A stretch of 64,000 nucleotides of DNA from Ricordea florida (Eukaryota; Cnidaria; Anthozoa; Corallimorpharia; Ricordeidae). The notes below the pieces were generated by a model. The model saw nothing but the letters and a program-made list of their open reading frames with translations, ran no database searches and was not told the DNA's origin. The position numbers and the translations under genes were made by a program. The stretch lies in NCBI GenBank assembly GCA_949710005.1, contig OX453276.1, positions 24,067,349-24,131,348 of the forward strand, in the 5' to 3' direction. Shown in pieces: positions 26,375 through 36,800 of the stretch. The number at the start of each line of letters is the position of its first letter. Position 1 is the stretch's first letter.

Positions 26375-26735
26375 CCGTGACAATTTTAACCATTACTTAC
26401 ACAAAAGTATTACTCGCTCTTCGACACCAACAAATGCAAATTCAAGCAAATGTGAATCAACAACAGATCAACTGTAATACGAGGCAATTAAGAAAGACTA
26501 TGTCGGTGGTAATTTGGGTTTTGGTTTCGATGGGGGCATGCACTGTCCCGCTTTCTATTCTCACGGCAATGGCTGGAACACATCCATCTTCACTAAGCAG
26601 ATTGATAATTGCTTGTGGATTATCAGGAACTGTGATAATTCAACTGTTAATCCAGTTATCTACTACTGGAGAATGGGAAATTTGAGACAAGCAATGAAGG
26701 AGACAATCCTACAAGTCCTGTGTTTAGCAAGTTAG
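26370..26735 (+). pseudogene. Class A GPCR, 3' part, split by the element
   Basis: Continues the receptor begun at 9953: TM5 end, glutamine-rich loop (RHQQMQIQANVNQQQ), TM6. At about 26,634 a 7-base deletion relative to the paralog at 6680-7633 (gtggttttctttaattc became gtgataattc) shifts the frame inside TM7; the N-P-V-I-Y and C-tail codons then continue in another frame to 26735. So the gene carries two independent disabling lesions. Confidence 0.9.
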
Positions 26736-27351
26736 AATACAGAGTGAAATGCAACAAGAGAAGGACATGAACAGTTATGGCCCGATTTGACAGTAGCTTG
26801 GTTTAGTACTTTTTTTTTATTTTTTAAAATATTAAAACCTTTACCAAGGTGGAGTATGGAAGGCCCTTGGCCCGGCTTAAAAAAGGAGGAAGGTTTGGCG
26901 TAGGGTTAGCACCCCTGTATACCCGTAATGAACGAAAATGACGAGCTATTTGCAGATGCTTGTGCTTAAAACAACATGGTAATCGGGGCAGTGTTTTCCC
27001 CCACAAGAACATACACAAGGCGACACGGGAGTGCCCGGACCTCATAACAGAGAACAAGATCGACTTCATCTGTATTGCTAAGAATTTGAGATCATTAAAT
27101 GACCTACGGGTCAAGACAGAAGCAAATGCTGCATCGGAGAATCATCTGAAAGTCGTCAAACTGAAGATAAAATTGAGAAGAAATGAAACAAGTTAAGAAA
27201 GAAGAGTACGATATGTGGATATCATCAGGGACGCAAGGACAAGAGAGATTCAGAGTGGCACTGTTCAACAGATACCAAGTCCTATGCTTGTGAAGAATGG
27301 GTTAACTAAGGAAAACCTGAACAGAAGGAAGGGTTTTTCGTATCGACATAC
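26736..27351. other. Duplicated receptor 3' flank
   Basis: Parallel to 7717-8270 with small indels. No gene recognised. Confidence 0.5.
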
Positions 27352-27641
27352 ATATATGTTATTTACCGGGCGGGAGGTCCGTATGGGAAAAAAACTGTGA
27401 CCAAGACCAAGGGCACAGTTTTTTCCCATACGGACCGACCTAGACCGGTAAATGACGTATATATTTTTTCTGTTTGTTTGCTTTTTTTTCGCAACAATTT
27501 CAATTTGCCGCGAATAGCGCGGATAAAAATCCGGACCGTGGTCCGTATCGTAAAAAGCTGGACCGGTTACGAGCGCACGATTAGCCAATCAGATTCGAGG
27601 ATTTGGGATTCCGGCCCGCTGAGATGCTTGAGAAAAAAATA
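27352..27641 (+). mobile_element. Fold-back MITE-like element, copy 1
   Basis: Begins ATATATGTTATTTACCGGG and ends near GATGCTTGAGAAAAAAA. The left part is a hairpin: GTCCGTATGGGAAAAAAACTG pairs with CAGTTTTTTCCCATACGGAC. The right part includes CCGTATCGTAAAAAGCTGGACC and GGATTTGGGATTCCGGCCC. The homologous site in unit A (about 8264) lacks it, so this is a filled/empty pair. Other copies: 55086-55385 (minus) and a split copy 57800-57910 plus 58350-58480. Confidence 0.7.
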
Positions 27642-27904
27642 AAGAAACATACGGTAAAGAAAAGTAAAAATGCAGTAACTGACAACCACCGAACAGGGTA
27701 AGAAGCGGGTTAACGTTATACTGAAGCAAACAGTAAAGTGAAGAGAAACAACAGATCACCTGAGAGGATCGTTATGTATATGAAACACCATTATGACACA
27801 ACATAGAGGCTTATGGGAAAGTTTGGACCAACAGGTCGTCCTGTGAAAGATAAAAAAAAGGACGTGCCTTCACGGGTGGAGATGACCAGCTAATTGTAGT
27901 TCAT

Positions 27905-28150
27905 GAAAAGCATTTGACAGAGAGGTTTGAGGTAAAGACTACTTGGATGAGGCAGGGATGCCTGATATCACCACTTCTGTTTCTCTTGGCAACAGACTGG
28001 ATCGTTAACTCTACTCAGTACAAACAGGAAAAAGGAACGTGCTCCGGTGAACCCTGTGGTCTCAGCTGGATAACCTTGGTTTTGGTGCCCTATAATATAG
28101 CACCCCTAGGCCTGTCACACAACATGAGCAGATGCAGGAAAAAAAATTGA
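27905..28150 (+). pseudogene. LINE reverse transcriptase fragment
   Basis: Open reading with T-W-M-R-Q-G-C-L-I-S-P-L-L-F-L-L-A-T-D-W, the RT motif with D-W-I-V following. Counterpart of the more broken reading at about 9390-9590 in unit A. Confidence 0.7.
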
Positions 28151-28178
28151 AATGCATTATGCATCAGAGCAAGTGGGC

Positions 28179-29250
28179 TTGAAGGCTCAAAAAACAGAAC
28201 ACAAAGACCCAGGGTCGTTCTTTTTTCTTCTCTCATGAGTATTTGATCGAGTTTTTTTTTCCAAACAATGTTCGTAGTTGCATTTGCAGGCGAGCATCAA
28301 GCGTGAATCCTTCTATTTGATGTCTTCGGTTACAAAGGTGGTAAAGTTGACAAATGTTTGAAACCCTAATTTTTTAGAATGCTAAATTCTAGTTCGCCAA
28401 ATAGCTTGGGTTTAACTGCAATCCGTGTTTAATATCACAGATTCAAAATCTGGGGGAACATTGCTTTGCTATTTTGCTAGACTCATGTGCAGAAAAATTA
28501 ATCCGGTATCGTTTTGAATTCGTCAGGACTGATCCATGGACACTTCCTCCAACGTAACCGCAACTCACTATCGTGGCTCAGGCCTTTGTAGTGACAGCCG
28601 CAGTTATTTCCTCTGACTTTTTTTACATGACTAGCCGAACAGGAAAGCGCCCATCATAAACGACTCACTATTGTTTTTTTTTTAAAAAAGCGTGATACGC
28701 GCATTTCACGTCAGAATTCATCCTCTTCACCATGGGCAACTACGGTGACGACAACAATTTTCCTTTCCTCCCGCTCCAAACTTACTCCTTCCCCAACAGT
28801 GAATGAATTTATGCGATATGTGATTATATGCGATTTACTTGTCTTTCTTCACGAAAGACAAGTAAAGGAATTTCCTTTTAAGATTCCTAAATCTTGCTTT
28901 CTTCCTCAGTCATGCCATGTTTTTTTTTTATATTCCTTTGATTTCCATTCTGAAATATGTATCAATCAGCATTGTAACCATAATATTTTTCATTGACATT
29001 AAGACACAGCCCCAAAGCTGTACAAACTTTCAATTAAATTCAACCGTTGAGAAATAAGAGATGTTGTTATATACCTAGACTTTCATTCAACAAAACGAGC
29101 ACTGTGATTGGTTGATTCTTGGTCACGTGCCCTTGAACAAATTTAAATGTATCCCGACCGGGAAACAATTGCACAGTTGTTGCCCGCGCGCCAGTTGTAC
29201 CGTCTTTGTTTGCTTGTTTTTGCTAAGGGAAAGTCTAAATATATAACAAA
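28179..29250. other. Intergenic, no gene seen
   Basis: Past the duplication boundary. Contains T-rich runs and no coding pattern I could support. Confidence 0.4.
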
Positions 29251-29392
29251 ACACTTAATGTATGGTCCCTCGGGAAACTAGTTAGTTTTGTTTTCCCTCG
29301 AGTCCTGATGTTTCCCTCGACTTCGTCTCGGGAAACATCAGGACTCTCGGGAAACAAAACTAACTGTTTCCCTCGGAACCATACATTAAGTG
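29251..29392. repeat. Long palindrome (fold-back element)
   Basis: Arms of about 62 bases: ACACTTAATGTATGGT... (29251-29315) and its reverse complement ...ACCATACATTAAGTGT (29330-29392), with internal CCCTCGGGAAAC words repeated. Nearly perfect pairing, about 15-base loop. Confidence 0.85.
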
Positions 29393-29506
29393 TATATTGT
29401 TGTTCTTGGAAAAGTCGCGAATTAGGGTCATTCCTGTGAATCCCCTTCTAAGTAGTGTCTTAGTCCCTGGAGTTTTTGTTTTTCAGTTTGGTAGGCTTGA
29501 GGGGTA

Positions 29507-29941
29507 ATGAAAAGATGCAGATTTTGCTTAGTTAACACCGGAAAATTTAGTCATCTGCTATGGAGACGAAATGGCGGTAAAACGAATGGTCTTTCACCAA
29601 ATAAAGAGGCTTCAATTGTGCTGTGCTCTGTTATAAAGAACGGAAGAGGCGACGAGAGCACAAAAGAGGAGTTTTCCCTACTTCTTAGGAAATTATTCGG
29701 CGGTAAGTGAGAAAAATATACTAGCGAAATTGACATGATATTTTAACTGTTTATTATGAACTAAAGTGAAACTCTTACAAACTGCCGCCATTTTTAAACA
29801 TCCGTGGAGTCCATAAACTAAGTATGTTTTTTACTTCGGGGAACCTTTTTTTAATTTTACTTCTTAGACTGGTTTGCTAACTTGAAGAAATTTGATGTGA
29901 TGTTCAAGAGCGAGCCAGACTCACGGTTGAAGCTGTTATAG
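29507..29941 (+). CDS. Putative two-exon small gene
   Basis: Exon 1 29507-29702 ends at a consensus donor (gcg|gtaagtg). Exon 2 29868-29941 begins after a pyrimidine-rich acceptor (ttttacttcttag) and keeps frame to a stop, giving 89 residues. The product is basic with C-R-F-C near the N-terminus, L-L-R-K-L-F-G-G at the junction and D-W-F-A-N-L-K-K-F in exon 2. No family recognised. The splice-site quality and phase match are the only support; it may also be the first exon of something longer. Confidence 0.35.
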
Positions 29942-30410
29942 ACATCGGCCCGAGAACAATATGTCAGCTCGACAACAGCATGGTTCTGTTTACAAAACAA
30001 CAACAAAGTCAATTCTTGTTGTGCAAACTAGTTCCAATTTCTCATAATCGAGGGTTAAGAGATAAAATAAAACAATTACTCCACTCAGTCCCGTGTACAT
30101 AAATCATAGCCAACGAGGCGCAGACGTATCTATCTATCTATCTATACCCGGGTTTACAAACACTACATGGTCGGTCAGTTAATTTGAAGTGTTCAGTATT
30201 CGTTACATTTTGTTACGCTTGCTGAACATTACATGGAACGGTGATTTCAAACGGCAGTTTTTTTGGGGAAACGTTCAGGTCTGGCTGGATATATTTAAAA
30301 CGAGTTCAAAAGACTAAATGCATCGTTGTTTGGCGCATGCCTAAGAATCTTATTACTAAAGTTGAATCTCCTATTTTTCAGATGTTATTCAACAATATTC
30401 GCCCCATATT

Positions 30411-31364
30411 CTAACTTGATAAACGCAGGACTTGTCGGATTGTCTTCTTCATTGCTTGTCTCAAATTTCCCATTCTCCAGTAGTAGATAACTGGATTAAG
30501 AGTTGAATTAAGGAACATCACAGTTCCAGATAATCCACAAGCAATTATCAATCTGCTTAGTGAAGATGAATGTGTTCCAGCCATTGCCGTGAGAACAGAA
30601 AGCGGGAAAGTGCATGCCCCCATTGATACCAAAACCCAAATCACCGTCGAAATAGTCTTTCTTAATTGCCTCGTATTACAGTTAATCTGTTGTTGATTCA
30701 TATGGACTTGAATTTGCGTTGGTTGATGTCGAAGAGCGAGTAATACTTTTGTGTAAGCAATGGTTAAAATTGTCGCGAAAAGTGCTGCAATTATGCTAGG
30801 CCAGATAGAAAAATACAGAAGTGAAGAGTTCCATAGATATATGCTAACACTATGAGTAATAACCAAGAACGAAGTAGAGGCCACAGTTACAGCAACTCGC
30901 TTCACCGTCACAACTTGTCTGTATCGCAATCCCAACGACAGAGCGAGAAATCTGTCCACATTTATGTGTACCAATATCAGAAGAGATATCAAAGTTAATG
31001 TACTGCTTGCGTAATAGGTTAAAGTAAGAGAGTGCCAACAAACCATCGAGTTTTGTCTTAGCAAAGCTGTCAAAACACAGGCATTTAGGGGTTGAACTAT
31101 GAGACCAACTCCGAAATCTGTCGACGCAAGACAACGAAACAGGAGTTTTGTTGGTGGATGAAAGGAAGATTCCTTCTGAAGAGAGACGATAATGAGAATA
31201 TTTCCCACCATTGTCTTGATGGACAGGATGATATTCACAGCAGATAAAGCTACGTACGTGTAATGAGCGTACATATCCTGTTCCACAGCATCACTGAACG
31301 TTTGGCACACCAACTCAAATAGGTCATAGATGTCTGCGATTTCGCTGGTTCCAGTGTTCTCCAT
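30411..31364 (-). CDS. Class A G protein-coupled receptor, intronless, inverted paralog
   Basis: 317 residues, close paralog of the receptor at 6680-7633. Same N-terminal block (I-A-D-I-Y-D-L-F-E-L-V-C-Q-T-F), CLASTDFGVGL in TM2, and N-P-V-I-Y-Y-W-R-M in TM7; the TM3 end reads N-V-D-R-F-L-A-L-S-L. It differs most around TM2-TM3 (L-N-A-C-V-L-T-A-L-L-R-Q-N-S). Its flanks are also an inverted copy of those of that gene, so it arose by inverted segmental duplication. All class A landmarks are kept and the frame is intact. Confidence 0.88.
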   Translation of the reverse strand: MENTGTSEIADIYDLFELVCQTFSDAVEQDMYAHYTYVALSAVNIILSIKTMVGNILIIVSLQKESSFHPPTKLLFRCLASTDFGVGLIVQPLNACVLTALLRQNSMVCWHSLTLTYYASSTLTLISLLILVHINVDRFLALSLGLRYRQVVTVKRVAVTVASTSFLVITHSVSIYLWNSSLLYFSIWPSIIAALFATILTIAYTKVLLALRHQPTQIQVHMNQQQINCNTRQLRKTISTVIWVLVSMGACTFPLSVLTAMAGTHSSSLSRLIIACGLSGTVMFLNSTLNPVIYYWRMGNLRQAMKKTIRQVLRLSS

Positions 31365-32290
31365 ATTTTGTTTTCAAATGATTTATGTTAATCCTTAAAA
31401 AAATGAGACATGGCTTTTCCACACGTTAAACAATTTAGCAGGTAATATTGTCTACAGTGCTTATTGCGACCAAATAAAAGAGACCGCTAAGGACAGGTGA
31501 AAGCCGCAGTCTGAAGAGGTCGTTAACATTGGCTTGCATTAAATACATCGCAGGAGACTTTGCGATGCTCCTTTCTCCGTACACAATAGGTACGCTAAGA
31601 GGTAACTGCCGATCCAAGGCTTGTGGATTTTCTAGATGTTACAAAATATCTTACCAGAAAGGGAAGTTAAACTACTTCAATTGGCGATGTTCAAAATACA
31701 ACACAGTTTAGCGCTGATTTGGCTGTTAAGTGTTCAACATTTTTTTGTAACCAAACCGAAAACTGTGTGAAAGGCAGAGGGACAATTTAAATTGAAACAG
31801 CAATTTTCTTTTCATTCACGATGGGGGACTAAAAATCCAATGCCTCTGTTACCCTTTGTTTCTAGATACTCTTAGAAAAAAATAGAGAATAAGCGAATGA
31901 AAGAGTATTCATAACGCAAAAGATTTGAACACTATTTAAATTGCGCAAATTAAACCCACTAGTTTTAGCCACAACATATTAAAATTTGGAGGTCGGAAAT
32001 GAAAGTTTTTAGTGGAGATCGGAAATAGCTTTCATAGGAAACAACTGACTGCTGACAGACTTCCTTGAAAACGAAAGGAGTCAAGAGTCGTCAATTAGAA
32101 CGACAACCGGTATGACATCATTGCCTGATGGGAAAGTAGTAACAGAGCAGATCATATTCGAAACAAATAATATGTAATAAATACTAGAAACTCTTTACAA
32201 TGGAAATAAGGCGCTCGCCCGATGAGACAAGAAAAAAGAGGGAAAGGATAGGTTAAAACCGAAGGCAAGCTACCATGGAAGATATACGCA
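31365..32290 (-). promoter_or_regulatory. 5' flank of inverted receptor, duplicated
   Basis: Reverse complement of the 5760-6660 flank, with recognisable blocks around cctgtccttagcggtctctt and ggtatgac. Probably contains the promoter; no motif assigned. Confidence 0.45.
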
Positions 32291-33684
32291 ATTAGTACAA
32301 ATTACGGTGGCAGAATAGCCCGATAAAAGGAGCGCTTATTTAAAACACCTGCTTCATACTGTTTCAGAATTTACGGATTTTTACTCCTAGTGTTGGGCAC
32401 AGCATTACAGCATTAAACAAATTAAACACCGAAAAAAAGGTTGATGTTTGGCGCAGTGAAGTATGTATGAAACATGAAGGTTACGTTCTCAGTTAAAAAA
32501 ATAATAACAATAATAGTAATAATAATAAAAATTGCAGGCAGTAAAATAGTTGAGCGCACAACACTCAGTACCTGTATCTATTTCAGTTTAATGATAAGGG
32601 AGGAAGAAACTTCCAACAAATTGCCGTTGTCATTTTGAAGAAGCGCTGCAGATTGCAATGGCTAACAGTGCAATTGAGAGAATGTCAAAATGTAGTAAGG
32701 GTATGTTAAAGCCACACATGCGCACTGAGGCGACAATGGAGGAAGGAATAAACCCTGTTGCTACCAAAAAAATATAGAAACATAGAGCTTTCGTAATTGA
32801 GAGAATGGTTGACCCAGACTGCCAACACACTTACCACTCAACTGACTTAAAAGCGTTGGAATAGTATGCACCATTGTCGATAGGTATCTAAGGTTTTGCA
32901 CTATGCATGTTGCGTGTTCATCAACAATGGGACAGCCCAATTTCTTATCAATCAAATAGCTTTATTTTCATGGATGATCGAAGTGGACACATTCTTGGTA
33001 GTGGTTAGGAACCATTAACGGATTGGCTCTTTGCTCACAAAAGCTACTCAGTTCTTGGAGGAAAACACTATTGAGTCCAAACATTATCAGTAAAACTGTG
33101 AAAGCTAAGACCCCGCATCACACGGAAACAACATTTAATCAATGTCCTATTTTACATTTTTTGGTTGTCAACCAGCAGTAAAAATAATGCAAGAAAAAAT
33201 CTCATGACTCATTATTCTACATGCAGCCATTTCAATTTGACATTCCAAAAAACTGCCTCCTTTCAAACTGAGAAGAGAAAGAATCATATCGCAGAAGGAA
33301 AAACAAAGACCAAGTAATGCGACCAGCATTTAGGCCAGCATCTCCTTCAAACTTTCACGGACCAATGTGGCATTACAATAACTTTCTTAAGCGTTTGTTA
33401 GCCATCTTACGTCTTACTGTAAGTCACAGGTTATGACAACCTTTTGCCAAAGTAAATGCAAGTTCAACTTTGTGCAGGGGAACGAAACGCACAGCAAAAG
33501 CTCCTTAACTTGCAATGCAACATTGCAACAAGTTGAAGGAAATGCTTGCCGTTTTGAAGGGAACCATTCTTAATCAGCCCGCAGATCGAATGTTGCAAGA
33601 TTCATGCCCTCTTCCCCACCCCTCCCCTCAAAACAAATAACGTAAACCATTATTCTCATGATTTCAGCAGCAATTGCCAGTCGG
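32291..33684. other. Intergenic, no gene seen
   Basis: Between the receptor flank and the 3' end of the URB2-like gene. Likely includes its 3'UTR next to 33,684; otherwise no supported feature. Confidence 0.4.
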
Positions 33685-33840
33685 TTATATTTTCCCTTTA
33701 AATCTGTGGTACTTGTTGTAATCGGCGAGCAATACACTGAACAACTCCTTTCCACCTTTCTCCAAGAAAGCATGTAACAAGGGCATCTCGTGTTCACCGC
33801 AAATATCCAACAGGCAGTAAATGCCGGGTACAAGAACATC
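33685..33840 (-). CDS. URB2: URB2-like, last coding exon
   Basis: 51 codons plus stop after a TTTTTTTAAG acceptor. Reads D-V-L-V-P-G-I-Y-C-L-L-D-I-C-G-E-H-E-M and ends K-Y-H-R-F-K-G-K-I. The most diagnostic part of the gene. Confidence 0.85.
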   Translation of the reverse strand, partial: DVLVPGIYCLLDICGEHEMPLLHAFLEKGGKELFSVLLADYNKYHRFKGKI

Positions 33841-36800
33841 CTTAAAAAAAGTAAACAAATAAGACAGGAATAAGTTAGGCTTTATCCAATACATTAAAAT
33901 TGAAAGCATCAACAATGACCGTTGGCAAGCTGTAGCAAAGTGAAAACCCTGGGTCGGGTTGCTCGAATCAAGATAACCCAGGGTTAGTGTGAAATTTAAA
34001 TGCAGACACGAGAGCTTAAAAAGCACATTCAGTATAGTTCTTTTAGAATACAATATGATGATTGTATGCTCTGAAAAAAAAATATAGAAAGTTATCGGAG
34101 AAAATGCTTTTTAACTAGAGGCAAAGAAACCCGGGTTAAAATTTAACCCTGGATTAGCGCTAATCGGCCCTCGAACAACCGGTCCCTGGAGTTTAACGGC
34201 GAGGTATGGCGAAAAGCCGGCACGCGAAAAAAAAAAACACAAGAAAAAAAATGGGTTAATCAAACAAGTTGATAAGGTTAGTTACACTACTATAAGAGGT
34301 TGATATTTTCAGGATGTCATAGAGTCATTGTATTAGCGTAGCTGACCTCCGAGCACAGACGATTGCACTGTGCCGTTACTCTGGACAACAAACGTAACTG
34401 CACAATTTCTGGATCAATATCAGTTTCTGGGCAACTGTGCACGAACAAGTTATAATGAGTTAAAAAGTTAGCGTTAATGTTGGTTTAGGGGAGGGGTAGG
34501 TGCACGGTTGCCCAGAAACTGATATTGATCCAGAAAGTGTGCAGTTACGTTTGTTGTCCAGAGGTTTGTTGATCCCAGAGGTGTATAAATGGATAACGGC
34601 GATGTAATTGTGGGAACTCAGGAAGTAAGATAAGTGCTGGTCGTGTGACTCTTTAGATACAAGAATTTATCAGGCTTACGTCTTACCCTGATATTGGCAG
34701 GAATGGCAACATTCTGGACTCTGTGGATGTAATCAGCGATCATGTACGGCGAATACTAAGAACGAAAGAGTGGAAGTAAAAGTAAGACAACATGAACATT
34801 TTACAAGACCTGTAATTTTTGTTGCAGCTACTACAAAAGCTCCTTTAACAAAGTGCCTCACGGTTCTGTGGGATACTATGATTAAATGTGTTGCAAACTC
34901 TAAACTACAGTAGTTTAGCAGCAACATACAAACATACTTTTTCCGACTATGTTGAGCAATACGCAGATCGGTGAAAGTGTGATTCCTTGGTTGCATCTTT
35001 ACAACTAAATAACATGACGTCACGGCAGCCATGTTGGTGTCCCCAAACAAAGAAAAGGCGGCCATGTCGGTGTCCCAAACTGATCCTCCAGGAATTGAAT
35101 TATATTCTTATGCAAACATGTTTATTTGTTTCCGTTAAAAACATGGCTGCTGATCACATGAGTGAATAGGCTCTATAGGAACATAATTGTACCGTCTCAT
35201 TAAACACGTTACCTTCGAAAACGTGGTTTTATGGGACGAAATTTCTTGATGCAATCTGAAAGCAAGAGAGGCAAGTGTGCTATCACTTCAGTTCCAGAAT
35301 AACATTGCATTCATCTCAGAGTATTGGAAAATTGCTACAGTAACGAAAGAAGCAACCAGCACTGGATGACTTAATACTTCAACTTAAAATGATTAAAAGC
35401 CACAGCCACGTTGTATGACGAAGGTTTTGCCATGCGCTCGCGAGGATTAGAATTTGGATAATTTTTGAGTAACTCACGGTTTGACCCTAAGAGTGGAAAG
35501 GATAATACAATGAAGTCACATTTCATGGCACAAGGTTTTACAATGCGAGTGAAAGAGTTTGAAACCACAATGAATAACTAAATGTTTGACATAAAGTATG
35601 AAACGATTACACACTGGAGCCATGAGGTATGACTCGAGGTTTAACATGAAAGTTACAGGTTTTACTGTGTGAGCGGAAGAGTTACTTTAAACCAAATTGT
35701 ATAACTAAAGGTTCCACCTACAGAGCGACAAGGTTACGCACAAGTACCGCTGCGGGTGAAAGGTTATACATTAAAAGCCACATTTTACGGCGCAAGATTT
35801 TACTATGTAAGAGAAAAAAAAAATTAAAAGTTTGAATCACATTGTGTGATTCAAGGTTTGGTTCTGAGAGTGAAAGAATTAAAAGTTAGTTGAAATCACA
35901 TCTTAAGATTCCAGCTTTGAACTTGGCACTAAAGAAACGTAATAAAATTCATACCTGGCCATTTTCTGAGCACAGGTTAACAGTTCAGCCTGGTTCAGAT
36001 TCCCTGACTTCTCTGCAATTTCTGCTTCGTTAAATGGAAATTTCTCGAGCTGCTCTTGACCACCGCAGATATTTAGGAGACTATAGAGAAGATCTAATGA
36101 CAGTTAAGCTGTAGTTGTTCTGCAGAAAACAGTGAAATAAATTCCATGACTCTGGAATTAATCTTAATAGTAGGTTACAGTGAGGCTGAAATAGTGACAG
36201 GAGAAAGAACTGAGCCTCCGTCATCCAGGTACAGTTTCCCTGGTCGCAATGGTTTGAGTTTGCCGTTCACCCCGAAAAGTCACGAAACTTTCCGAAACGC
36301 GGTCCTAAAACAGATCTGCGTTACGAGGCCAGACAGGAGGAAGTAGTGGTTGATCATGATAGGAAGTTTGACAACTAGATACGCTCACCAAAATTTTGCG
36401 GTATACTTTCAAATTTCAATCCATTTCTATCCTTACCATTAACGATCATAGTAAACACCAAATGACTTGAATGCATTCGAATGATATTCAGCAACAATAG
36501 GCTATTTTACAGTTTTGTCCTAGGGAACCTAGCCTTTGAATAGAAGCGAGGCTGGAGGTGACCTTGCTTGGTTACAAACCTCACTGCCTTTCATGTGCAA
36601 ATCATATTATTTACATGTGAAGAGCAGGAAGGTTTGTAACAAAACGAGGTCACCTCCAGCCTCACTTCTATTCAAAGGCCAGGGTACTAAGCAACTAACT
36701 CTAAAATGGTCAATCCGAATATTTTTCGGTTTTAATTGTTTTGAGTTTTCAACAATTTAAAGTAAATCCGTGAAAGAACACCTTGATGATAATATAAATT

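Larger units (their letters stand above)
9641..28178. repeat. Tandem segmental duplication, unit B (interrupted)
   Basis: Second copy of the unit at 6399-9640. Removing the 15,831-bp element and one target duplication leaves about 2.7 kb with the same order: 5' flank, receptor, 3' flank, RT remnant and the same terminal gcatcagagcaagtgg. It differs by a longer ATT microsatellite (9843-9892), a fold-back insertion near 27,352 and a deletion relative to unit A around 8,300-8,640. Confidence 0.75.
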
